Notes: a model not told the origin generated them from the letters alone. A stretch of 6,247 nucleotides of DNA from Eubacteriales Family XIII. Incertae Sedis bacterium (GCA_031278255.1 JAITKU010000231.1:1-6247), one strand, 5' to 3'; counted from the stretch's first letter, positions 1 to 6,194 are shown. Program-made: numbers and translations.

Positions 1-21
1 CGGGGCAATTTTCTTCTTCAG

Positions 22-65
22 CGGCGACGGACGGGGGCCAAGGCCCCTGTCCGTCGCCGTTTTTT
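22..65 (+). terminator. Strong intrinsic terminator of an upstream gene
   Basis: An 18-bp stem pairs 22-39 (CGGCGACGGACGGGGGCC) with 42-59, with one G-T pair (33 with 48). Only two bases (AA) lie between the arms, so the innermost pairs will open to form a workable loop. Six Ts (60-65) follow at once. This is the classical Rho-independent layout for transcription on the + strand. It marks the end of a gene or operon lying left of the window and isolates the operon that begins at 272. Positions 1-21 are too short to assign to any gene. Confidence 0.9.
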
Positions 66-236
66 GCGGTGACGGAAAAACAGGGGAAGGCCTCGCGGAG
101 GGGGGCGGAGGGGGCACGCGAAGAAATTTCGCACTATACATTGAACGACGCCGCCCAATCCCCCAGCGAAAGGCCGGGACCGGCGCTTCATCCGGCCCGC
201 GTGGGCGGCGCGTGAAAACGCAAGAGCAAAACTCTG
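66..236. other. Intergenic region without a supported gene
   Basis: No coding sequence is supported here: long antisense frames reaching this region are shadows of the gene at 272. A purine-rich stretch lies near 80-115. A weak 5-bp hairpin (GCGAA at 118-122, TTCGC at 128-132) is present. At 141-150 the 10-mer TTGAACGACG matches the right end of the terminal repeat at 6089-6098 and 6238-6247, and the bases after it also resemble the repeat (CAATCCCCC here, CAGTCCCCC at 6104-6111). This may be a decayed repeat copy. Confidence 0.5.
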
Positions 237-265
237 TTGCGTGACCGCGTCAAAACCTGTATACT
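237..265 (+). promoter_or_regulatory. Sigma-A type promoter of the SGNH/DUF4358/DHHW operon
   Basis: The -35 box is TTGCGT (237-242) and the -10 box is TATACT (260-265), with the ideal 17-bp spacer; TG at 258-259 directly precedes the -10 box. The expected transcription start, about 7 bases past the -10 box, falls at about 272, which is the first base of the ATG of the next gene. The transcript would then have no leader and no ribosome binding site. The same -10 hexamer is used by the promoter at 3077-3105. Confidence 0.7.
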
Positions 266-271
266 ATAGAC

Positions 272-1294
272 ATGGCAAAAACCCTGTTTCACCGAAAAAA
301 AACACCGGGACCGAGCGGCTTCGTTCCTGCTTTGTCGCTCATCTGCATAGTGATGGGTTCCGCTCTGTTCCTCTGCTTCGATACGGCGGAGGAACCGGTT
401 GCGCCCGCGTTCGTTTCCGGGGCGCCGCAGGAGGTCGAACCCGCGGAAGCGCCTACGGAGGCGATCGAAGAAGCGGAAGCGGCGGCCGGCCCTCCCGAGC
501 CCGCGCCTCTTTCCGTACCCGCGGCCGCAAAGACGCCGAGAGAGGCGCCGGAAACGCCCGCGGAGACGGTCGCGGAGGCGATCGACACGCCGTTCGCGGG
601 CGATGAAACGTTTGCGGGGGGCGGACAAATCCCCGCCGTCACGGCGGCGTCGTCCGCAGACGAAAAAACACCGACGGCGGCGCGCGAAGAGATTCCGCCG
701 CCCGGCGCGGTGGATGTCGCCGAGATCGACGATTACTTTTCGGACGCGCTCTTCATCGGAGCCTCGCGGACGCAGGGCCTTTTGCTGTATTCCAATCTGG
801 GCAACGCCAGTTACTACGCGGCCAAGGGCCTGACGGTGGACCAAGTGTTCAAGAAGCCCGTCGTCGAGTCCGAGGACGGCAAACTTACGGTCAGCGACGC
901 CCTTGGGCGCCGGGCTTTCGGCAAGGTCTACCTGATGTTCGGCCTGAACGAACTCGGATGGAACAGCGCCGATAAGTTTATCGAAACATACGGTCTCGTA
1001 CTCGACAGGGTCAAGGAGACACAGCCGGACGCCGTGATCTACGTGCAGTCCGTCATGCCGGTCAGCGCGTGGAAATCCGAAAGGGACGCGGTACACAACA
1101 ACCCCAATATCGAACGCTGCAACGAAAGGCTCATGCGACTTGCGGAAGAAAAGAACGCGATATATCTGAACATAGGCGAGAGCGTGGCGAATGAGAACGG
1201 GGTCCTGCCGAACGAAGCCTCCTCCGACGGCATCCATCTAAATAGAAAATATTGTGTAAAATGGGAACAATATCTAAGGGCGCACGAGATATGA
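272..1294 (+). CDS. Membrane-anchored SGNH/GDSL-like hydrolase (340 aa)
   Basis: Likely an extracytoplasmic SGNH-fold esterase or acyl-handling protein. Residues 1-15 are basic, and about 17-35 form one hydrophobic segment with no clear cleavage site, so it is probably a type II membrane anchor. Residues 36-148 are a low-complexity Ala/Pro/Glu linker that could span the cell wall. The catalytic domain runs from about 150 to 340. Block I is FIGASRT with candidate nucleophile Ser165 (Gly-Ala-Ser rather than Gly-Asp-Ser), block III is GLNE with Asn226, and block V is DGIH with Asp319 and His322. The ATG at 272 is the only ATG/GTG/TTG start that keeps the whole anchor; the frame is open only back to 245 and has no other such start. 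No Shine-Dalgarno sequence precedes it. The stop overlaps the next start (ATGA), so the two are translationally coupled. The SGNH assignment rests on the blocks. The substrate is unknown; from the neighbours, an acylated envelope polymer is likely. Confidence 0.85.
   Translation: MAKTLFHRKKTPGPSGFVPALSLICIVMGSALFLCFDTAEEPVAPAFVSGAPQEVEPAEAPTEAIEEAEAAAGPPEPAPLSVPAAAKTPREAPETPAETVAEAIDTPFAGDETFAGGGQIPAVTAASSADEKTPTAAREEIPPPGAVDVAEIDDYFSDALFIGASRTQGLLLYSNLGNASYYAAKGLTVDQVFKKPVVESEDGKLTVSDALGRRAFGKVYLMFGLNELGWNSADKFIETYGLVLDRVKETQPDAVIYVQSVMPVSAWKSERDAVHNNPNIERCNERLMRLAEEKNAIYLNIGESVANENGVLPNEASSDGIHLNRKYCVKWEQYLRAHEI
1276..1280 (+). promoter_or_regulatory. Ribosome binding site for the DUF4358 lipoprotein gene
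   Basis: AAGGG lies 10 bases before the ATG at 1291, inside the end of the SGNH gene. It supports 1291 over the in-frame ATG at 1252, which would overlap the upstream gene by 43 bases and put 13 extra residues before the signal peptide. Confidence 0.6.
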
Positions 1295-1815
1295 GAATGC
1301 CTGTATCACCGCGCGGACGCGCAGGCGGCGGCGCGATCCAACGCTTTGTTTCGCTCGCGATCGCTTTGCTCTGCGCTTTTACGCTCGCGGGTTGCGGCGG
1401 CGCCGGGAACCGGGCCGAGGCGGAACTCGATATGCGCCGTTTGGCGGAAGCGTTGCTTGACGGTATCGCCTTTGACGATCAAATGGAAGAGGCTTCCGAT
1501 GGGGCCTTTTACGCGCTGTATGCCGTCGATCCCTCGGATGAATCCGTGGCGGGCTTCGTGCTTTATACGAGTACGGGGGCGACGGCCGAGGAGGTGGCGA
1601 TCATCGAGGCGCGGGATGCGGCAGACGCGCCGGCCGTCTTGGAAGTCGCGCGCGCGCGCGTCGCGTGGCAAAAGGCCGAATTCGAGGATTATGCGCCGGG
1701 GGAACGCGCGAAGCTGAACGATCCCGTACTCATGCGCGCGGGGAGATACGTCATACTGTGTCTGTCAAACGACAACGCCGCGGCGGAACGGATCATCGAG
1801 GATTTCATCGAATGA
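1291..1815 (+). CDS. DUF4358 domain lipoprotein (174 aa)
   Basis: A small exported lipoprotein of a family with no known biochemical role. The N-terminus has basic residues (Arg2, Arg8, Arg10, Arg18), a hydrophobic core at about 19-32, and the lipobox LAGC, with Cys35 as the predicted lipidated residue after signal peptidase II cleavage. The mature part (about 140 residues) matches DUF4358 as I know it: a short helical start, a central YALYAVDP segment, then TGATAEEVAIIEARDA (the most characteristic block), then helix, and a closing strand like RYVILCLSND. No catalytic residues are evident. The start at 1291 forms an ATGA overlap with the SGNH gene, and the stop forms a second ATGA overlap with the DHHW gene, so the three proteins are probably made in fixed ratio. 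The usual neighbours of this family are DHHW and MBOAT genes, which suggests an accessory role in envelope polymer acylation. That role is inferred from context only. Confidence 0.88.
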   Translation: MRMPVSPRGRAGGGAIQRFVSLAIALLCAFTLAGCGGAGNRAEAELDMRRLAEALLDGIAFDDQMEEASDGAFYALYAVDPSDESVAGFVLYTSTGATAEEVAIIEARDAADAPAVLEVARARVAWQKAEFEDYAPGERAKLNDPVLMRAGRYVILCLSNDNAAAERIIEDFIE

Positions 1816-2966
1816 AGAACGGATTGACGGCCGCGGTGTTTCTCGTCGCGCTGTTTGTTTTCGCGGCGGCCGGTCTGCTCGCGCCGCGACAATCTCATTC
1901 CGCGATCGAGAACCGGGAACTGGCCGCGATACCGGTCCCCTCGGCGGAAAGTCTGGCCTCCGGCCGATTCACGGAGGATCTGGACCTGTATCTGCTCGAC
2001 CATTTCCCGCTTCGGGACGCGTGGGCCGGTCTCGGCAGCGCGGTGGATTTCGCGCTCGGCCAAAAAGACAACGGACGCGTGTACTTCGGCGCGGGCGGCC
2101 GGCTCTTCGCGATGGACTCTGTCGATTTCAAGCAACTCGATACAAATCTCGGCTACATCCGCAGCTTCATCGAAGCCGTTTCCTCGGCATATCCGGAGCT
2201 TTCCGTTTCCGTGCTTCCCGTGCCGTCGGCCCAAAACATAGCGGGCGATATGCTGCCCGCGTTCGCGCCCGTGAGCGATGAGGGCGAAGCGATACGGCGG
2301 ATACGGGAGGGTCTCGGCGACCTTGCGCTCGTGTGCGATCCGACGGAGGCCCTGTCGGACGCGTATCGATCGGGGGCGCAGCTGTATTATCGCACGGACC
2401 ACCACTGGACCGCGCGCGGCGCATATATCGCGTACCGCGCGTGGGCGAAGCGCTGCGGACGCGCGGCCTCACCCGAAAGCGACTTTGCGGTGTACGCGGT
2501 ATCGGAGGAATTTTACGGTGTGAACGCCGCCAAGGCGGGTCTGCCGTGGACGGCGCCGGATCGCATGGAGGTGTTCGCGCGAAAGGACGCGCCGCCCGTC
2601 AGAATGACCGTCGAAACCGGCGGAACGGACGCCGGCGCGATCCGCGTCACGGACAGCCTCTACGACGCGAGCTTCCTCGCGGAACGCGACAAATCCGCGT
2701 ATTTCTTGGGCGGCAACAATCCCGTCGTCACGATCGACACGGATGCAAACGATCGTACCCTGCTGGTCCTGAAAGATTCGTTCGCGCATTGCTTCGCGCC
2801 TTTTCTGACGGCGCACTTTGGACGCGTGATCCTCGTGGACCCGCGTTATTACAGAGACGGACTCGCGCGCTTCTTCCGCGAAAACGAGATTACGGACCTG
2901 CTCTTCCTGTACAGCGCGGTGCAGCTTTCAAACGATCGGAATCTGTTCTATTTGCAATTGCAATAA
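1812..2966 (+). CDS. DHHW family protein, AlgJ/AlgX-like SGNH fold (384 aa)
   Basis: An exported protein related to AlgX/AlgJ/DltD-type proteins, which act with MBOAT acyltransferases to move acetyl groups onto exopolysaccharide or wall polymers. Residues 5-23 are a hydrophobic anchor or uncleaved signal. ENR at 33-35, in SAIENREL, is the usual N-terminal family motif. The family signature DHHW is at 196-199 (in RTDHHWTARGAY); by analogy with the AlgX DTHW motif, Asp196 and His198 are the catalytic acid and base. LLVLKDSFAH near 316-325 supplies the likely nucleophile Ser323. So all three expected catalytic residues are present and the protein looks intact. The ATG at 1812 forms an ATGA overlap with the DUF4358 gene and has GAGG at 1798-1801. 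A longer in-frame start at 1665 would lie inside the upstream gene and put an Arg-rich tail before the anchor, so it was not used. This is the last gene of the operon. The acyl donor system is not in the window. Confidence 0.92.
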   Translation: MKNGLTAAVFLVALFVFAAAGLLAPRQSHSAIENRELAAIPVPSAESLASGRFTEDLDLYLLDHFPLRDAWAGLGSAVDFALGQKDNGRVYFGAGGRLFAMDSVDFKQLDTNLGYIRSFIEAVSSAYPELSVSVLPVPSAQNIAGDMLPAFAPVSDEGEAIRRIREGLGDLALVCDPTEALSDAYRSGAQLYYRTDHHWTARGAYIAYRAWAKRCGRAASPESDFAVYAVSEEFYGVNAAKAGLPWTAPDRMEVFARKDAPPVRMTVETGGTDAGAIRVTDSLYDASFLAERDKSAYFLGGNNPVVTIDTDANDRTLLVLKDSFAHCFAPFLTAHFGRVILVDPRYYRDGLARFFRENEITDLLFLYSAVQLSNDRNLFYLQLQ

Positions 2967-3028
2967 CCGCCGCCCACCCCATCCACACTCCCACCCAGCG
3001 GCAGGACCGCAAAACGAAGCCCTTTGCG
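2967..3028. other. C-rich intergenic start, no feature seen
   Basis: A C-rich, purine-poor stretch follows the DHHW stop codon. I see no hairpin, promoter or reading frame of note in it. A frame running through this region from 2333 lies inside the DHHW gene in another frame and is not credible. Confidence 0.5.
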
Positions 3029-3050
3029 AAGTCAAGAAAGTCAAGAAAGT
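3029..3050. repeat. 9-bp tandem repeat next to a terminator and promoter
   Basis: AAGTCAAGA occurs at 3029-3037 and 3038-3046, and a third partial copy (AAGT) at 3047-3050 runs into the left arm of the terminator hairpin. The repeat ends 26 bases before the -35 box of the oxidoreductase promoter. It resembles a direct-repeat operator, though no known operator matches exactly. The spacing between repeats is 9 bases, slightly less than one helical turn. Confidence 0.6.
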
Positions 3051-3068
3051 TGTTTCGGCAACTTTTTT
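3046..3068 (+). terminator. Intrinsic terminator of the SGNH/DUF4358/DHHW operon
   Basis: AAAGTTG (3046-3052) pairs with CAACTTT (3059-3065) around the loop TTTCGG, and the T run covers 3063-3068. The stem is short (7 bp, AT-rich), so termination may be partial. It lies between the DHHW stop and the oxidoreductase promoter, which separates the two transcription units. Confidence 0.65.
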
Positions 3069-3076
3069 CTTTGTTA

Positions 3077-3105
3077 TTGACCGTTCCGAAAAAGCTTGCT
3101 ATACT
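3077..3105 (+). promoter_or_regulatory. Strong extended -10 promoter of the molybdenum oxidoreductase gene
   Basis: TTGACC (3077-3082) and TATACT (3100-3105) are 17 bases apart, and TGC at 3097-3099 adds the extended -10 element. Transcription should begin near 3112, giving a leader of about 67 bases. No molybdenum cofactor riboswitch is visible; the leader is too short for one. Any control more likely acts on DNA, for example through the tandem repeat just upstream. Confidence 0.85.
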
Positions 3106-3162
3106 GATTGCGACAGATATTGTTCGTCAAGCTTATGTGCATACAATTTAGGGAGTTGTTTC

Positions 3163-3172
3163 AGGAGAGGAG
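3163..3172 (+). promoter_or_regulatory. Doubled ribosome binding site AGGAGAGGAG
   Basis: Two copies of AGGAG (3163-3167 and 3168-3172) lie 11 and 6 bases before the ATG at 3179. This fixes the start codon and, with the strong promoter, suggests high expression of the oxidoreductase. Confidence 0.9.
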
Positions 3173-3178
3173 ATTATC

Positions 3179-6019
3179 ATGAAGTTCAAAAAGATGACGC
3201 TCAACATCAATGGAGCCGATCGAACGTTCATCTGCGATCCGGCGCGGGATACGCTTGCCGCGGTGGTGCGCAGACTCGGCCTGACGGGGACCAAGGTCGG
3301 CTGCGGCACGGGGGTCTGCGGCGCTTGTTCCGTGATCTTGAACGGTAAGGTGATCCGTTCGTGTACGCGAAAGATCGCGTCCGTAGAGGAGTACAGCGAA
3401 CTGATCACGATCGAGGGCATAGGCGCGCCAAACCGTCTGCATCCCCTGCAGGCGGCGTGGATGCACGGCGGCGCCGTGCAATGCGGCTTCTGCACGCCGG
3501 GTTTCATCGTTTCCGCGTATCAACTGCTCAGGGAGAACGCGAGTCCGACCCGCGAGGACGTGCGGGACTGGTTCCAAAAGCACAGGAACATCTGCCGCTG
3601 CACGGGTTATAAGCAGATCGTGGATGCGGTAATGGTCGCCGCAAAGGTGCTGCGCGGCGAATGCGACATAGAGGATATCAAGCTGAAGCTGCCCGAGAAC
3701 AAGGAATACTACGGTTTGCCGCTCGTGCGGCCGGCGGCGCTCGCCAAGGTCTGCGGGCTGGCCGACTACGGCGACGACATAGAACTCAAAATGCCCGACG
3801 GCACGCTCCATGTGGTCATGGTGCAGCCCAAGCTTACGCATCACGCGAAGATTCTCAAAATCCATACGGAAGAGGCCGAGAAATTGCCCGGCGTTTACAA
3901 GATCATCACGAGCAAGGACGTGATCGGCTCGAATCGGCTGAACATGTTCCAGTTCCTGCCGCGCACGCTCACCACCGAACAGACGCACATCCTCATAGCG
4001 GAGGATAAAATCTTCAATTACGGCGATATCATCGCGCTTGTGGCCGCGGATACCAAGACGCACGCCCGCGAAGCCGCCGCAAAGGTGACGCTCGAATACG
4101 AGCAGCTGCCGGAGCTTTTGAACTATCTCGACGCCGCCATGCCGGACGCGGTGCGCGTCCACGAGGGCCATCCGAACGTCTGGTCCTACCAACCCACGGT
4201 AAAGGGCGCGGGCCACGATACGCCGGCCCTGTTCGAGGAAGCGCCCTACGTGGTTGAGGGCAGCTTCTATTCGACGCGGGAACCGCATATGCCGATAGAG
4301 GGTGACACGGTGCAGGCCTACTTCGACGAGGACGACATCCTGACGGTACAGTGCAAGGCCCAATGCGTATACGCGAACATAGGCGACATCGCGGAGGCGA
4401 CCGGCCTGCCGCCGGAAAAGGTGCGCGTCATAGAGAATCCCACCGGCGGCACTTTCGGCTGGGGTATCGCGGCGGCCACCTACTCGCTGGCGGCCATCGC
4501 GTGCATGGCCTGCGACAACATGCCCATCGCTTTCTCCATGACCTACGCGGAGTATATGGCCTACAGCGGTAAGCGTTGCCCCTCCTACATCAACTCCCGT
4601 CTGGCCTGCGACAAGGACGGAAAGATCATCGCGGCGGAATGGGACAGCGGCGTGGATCACGGCGCCTACAACGAACTCGGCGACGACCTCATCACGCGCA
4701 TCGCCCGCTTCATGTACTTCCCCTACAATGTGCCGAACGTGCTGGGTCTGGCCAGGGTTGCCTGCACCAACCATTCCTACGGGACCGCATACAGGGGCTA
4801 CGGCTCGCCGCAAGCCTATACGGCTTCCGAGGCCGTCATGGATATGATGGCGGAGAAGATCGGACTCGATCCCTTTGAATTCCGCCGGCGGAATATCGCG
4901 CGGCCCGGCGATCTGAACGTAAATTCCTATCCTTTCAACATCTATCCGATGGAAGAGATCATGCAGACCATGAAGCCCCTCTACGAAAAGGCGCTCGCGG
5001 AGGCGAAGCAATACGATACGCCGCAGAAACGCCGCGGCGTGGGCATTGCGTGGGGCGGATACAACGTCACCGAGGGCACGGCGGACCAATGCACCGTCGC
5101 GCTGGAACTCCGCGAGGACGGGAAGTTCGTGAAGTACGACACGTGGCAGGATCAGGGGCAAGGCGGGGATATCGGCTCGCTCATGGTGACATTGGAGGCG
5201 CTGAAGCCTTTCGGCGTCACGCCGGATGATATCGTTCTGATCCAGAACGACAGCAAATTCTGCCCCGATCACGGCAGTTCCGCATCGAGCCGTTCCCATT
5301 TCATGAACGGCTGGGCCACCAAGGAATGCGCCGACAGGCTGTTTGAGGCCATGCGCAAGCCCGACGGCAGCTACAGAACGCACGCCGAAATGACGGCCGA
5401 GGGCATTCCGACCAAGTATGAACATCAGGTGCTGAACAGCACGCACAACCTTACGGATCTGGACCCGAACACCGGCATCGGAAACCCGACCCCCGAATTC
5501 ACCTACGCCCTCTTTCTGGCGGAGGTGGAGGTGGATACGGCGACGGGGAAAACCACCGTGCTGCGCTACACCTGCGTGGACGATGTGGGCGTCATAGGCA
5601 ATATAGACGCGGTCAACGGCCAAGCCTACGGCGGCATGTCGCACACGATCGGTTTCGCGCTGTCGGAAAACTACGACGATGTCAAGAAGCACAGCACTAT
5701 GGCGGGCGCCGGCATTCCGACGATCAAGGATATCCCCGACGAGTTGAATGTGATCCACCTCTGCACGCCCAGGGAGATAAACCCCTTCGGCTCGTCCGGC
5801 GCCTCGGAAGCCTACCAGTCGAGCGGGCACATGGCCGTGATCAACGCGATCTATAACGCGACGGGCGTGCGCGTCTACGAGCTGCCCGCCTCCGCCGATA
5901 AGGTCAAGGCCGGCTTGGCCGTTCTCGCGCAGGGCGGGAAGATCGAGCCGCCCAAGAAGTATTTCCTCGGCTCCGATTTCTATGAGGAGATGGAGAACAT
6001 CAAGAACAATCCGCTGTAG
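3179..6019 (+). CDS. Molybdopterin-dependent aldehyde oxidoreductase, Mop-like, single chain (946 aa)
   Basis: A xanthine oxidase-family molybdenum hydroxylase resembling, from memory, Desulfovibrio gigas Mop along its whole length (about 907 aa). Residues 1-80 are a plant-type ferredoxin domain with cluster ligands Cys42, Cys47, Cys50 and Cys62. Residues about 85-160 form the helical [2Fe-2S] domain with Cys102, Cys105, Cys139 and Cys141. From about 180 on is the molybdenum part: GGTFGWG at 423-429, RGYGSPQ with Arg539 and Tyr541, GQG at 660-662, SSR at 703-705, and the catalytic glutamate as Glu877 in SSGASEAY. There is no FAD domain, as in Mop, so electrons should pass molybdenum, second cluster, first cluster, then to an external ferredoxin or flavodoxin. 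It likely binds molybdopterin cytosine dinucleotide and acts in the cytoplasm; there is no signal peptide. Two features differ from Mop as I recall it: Ser rather than Gly before Glu877, and Trp428 where Mop has Tyr. The substrate (aldehyde, purine or other heterocycle) cannot be read from sequence. It is probably transcribed alone. Confidence 0.96.
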   Translation: MKFKKMTLNINGADRTFICDPARDTLAAVVRRLGLTGTKVGCGTGVCGACSVILNGKVIRSCTRKIASVEEYSELITIEGIGAPNRLHPLQAAWMHGGAVQCGFCTPGFIVSAYQLLRENASPTREDVRDWFQKHRNICRCTGYKQIVDAVMVAAKVLRGECDIEDIKLKLPENKEYYGLPLVRPAALAKVCGLADYGDDIELKMPDGTLHVVMVQPKLTHHAKILKIHTEEAEKLPGVYKIITSKDVIGSNRLNMFQFLPRTLTTEQTHILIAEDKIFNYGDIIALVAADTKTHAREAAAKVTLEYEQLPELLNYLDAAMPDAVRVHEGHPNVWSYQPTVKGAGHDTPALFEEAPYVVEGSFYSTREPHMPIEGDTVQAYFDEDDILTVQCKAQCVYANIGDIAEATGLPPEKVRVIENPTGGTFGWGIAAATYSLAAIACMACDNMPIAFSMTYAEYMAYSGKRCPSYINSRLACDKDGKIIAAEWDSGVDHGAYNELGDDLITRIARFMYFPYNVPNVLGLARVACTNHSYGTAYRGYGSPQAYTASEAVMDMMAEKIGLDPFEFRRRNIARPGDLNVNSYPFNIYPMEEIMQTMKPLYEKALAEAKQYDTPQKRRGVGIAWGGYNVTEGTADQCTVALELREDGKFVKYDTWQDQGQGGDIGSLMVTLEALKPFGVTPDDIVLIQNDSKFCPDHGSSASSRSHFMNGWATKECADRLFEAMRKPDGSYRTHAEMTAEGIPTKYEHQVLNSTHNLTDLDPNTGIGNPTPEFTYALFLAEVEVDTATGKTTVLRYTCVDDVGVIGNIDAVNGQAYGGMSHTIGFALSENYDDVKKHSTMAGAGIPTIKDIPDELNVIHLCTPREINPFGSSGASEAYQSSGHMAVINAIYNATGVRVYELPASADKVKAGLAVLAQGGKIEPPKKYFLGSDFYEEMENIKNNPL

Positions 6020-6045
6020 GACGGCGAATCGGTTTTGTTTGAATT

Positions 6046-6074
6046 TTGAAGTGCGCCTTTGGCGCTTCAATTTT
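6046..6074 (+). terminator. Hairpin and T run after the oxidoreductase gene (repeat copy 1)
   Basis: TTGAA (6046-6050) pairs with TTCAA (6066-6070), and GCGCC (6053-6057) pairs with GGCGC (6061-6065). The loop is TTT and a GT bulge lies at 6051-6052. TTTT follows at 6071-6074. It lies 27 bases past the stop codon and could end the oxidoreductase transcript, but the T run is short and the right arm is shared with another hairpin (6066-6093), so efficiency is uncertain. Confidence 0.5.
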
Positions 6075-6098
6075 GGACGGAGCCAAAATTGAACGACG
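6046..6098. repeat. 53-bp direct repeat, copy 1
   Basis: It is identical over 53 bases to 6195-6247, at a spacing of 149 bases. It holds two overlapping hairpins: 6046-6070, and 6066-6093, where TTCAATTTTGG pairs with CCAAAATTGAA around the loop ACGGAG (11 bp). The segment TTCAA at 6066-6070 belongs to both, so only one can form at a time. It is non-coding. Confidence 0.95.
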
Positions 6099-6137
6099 GC
6101 GTCAGTCCCCCGCCTCTACAGGCGGGGGACTGACGCC
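6098..6137. repeat. Perfect 17-bp inverted repeat
   Basis: GGCGTCAGTCCCCCGCC (6098-6114) is the exact reverse complement of 6121-6137, with the loop TCTACA. The stem is very GC-rich and no T run follows on either strand, so it is not a standard intrinsic terminator. It lies between the two copies of the 53-bp repeat. Confidence 0.95.
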
Positions 6138-6138
6138 T

Positions 6139-6183
6139 ATGTTTTGAGGGGCGGCGGGCGAAGCCCTTGTCCCCTCAAAACAT
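6139..6183. repeat. 13-bp inverted repeat with an inner hairpin
   Basis: ATGTTTTGAGGGG (6139-6151) is the exact reverse complement of 6171-6183. Inside it a smaller hairpin pairs GGGC (6156-6159) with GCCC (6163-6166) around GAA. It starts one base after the previous inverted repeat. Both are framed by TTGAACG (6089-6095) and its complement CGTTCAA (6185-6191), so a three-way junction could form. Confidence 0.9.
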
Positions 6184-6194
6184 CCGTTCAACAA

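Noticed and set aside
188..1237. A 349-residue open frame on the minus strand opposite the SGNH gene
   Set aside because: Its Arg/Gly-rich low-complexity product mirrors the Ala/Pro/Glu linker of the real gene, and no start signals support it.
1252..1293. An earlier start for the DUF4358 lipoprotein
   Set aside because: It would add 13 residues before the signal peptide and a 43-base overlap. The ATGA junction at 1291, preceded by AAGGG, fits better.
3029..3046. A CtsR heat-shock operator
   Set aside because: CtsR sites are GGTCAAA-type heptamers repeated every 10 bases. Here the repeat is every 9 bases with a different last base, and the downstream gene is not a chaperone or Clp gene.
3112..3178. 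A molybdenum cofactor riboswitch in the oxidoreductase leader
   Set aside because: The leader of about 67 bases is too short for that riboswitch class and shows no stable multi-stem fold.
3161..6070. A 969-residue open frame on the minus strand opposite the oxidoreductase gene
   Set aside because: The + strand frame has all cluster cysteines and molybdenum motifs. The antisense frame is open because GC-rich codon use removes stops; its product has no recognisable domain and no promoter or ribosome binding site.
6098..6183. Additional intrinsic terminators in the two large inverted repeats
   Set aside because: The stems are strong, but no T run follows directly on either strand, so they are listed as inverted repeats only.
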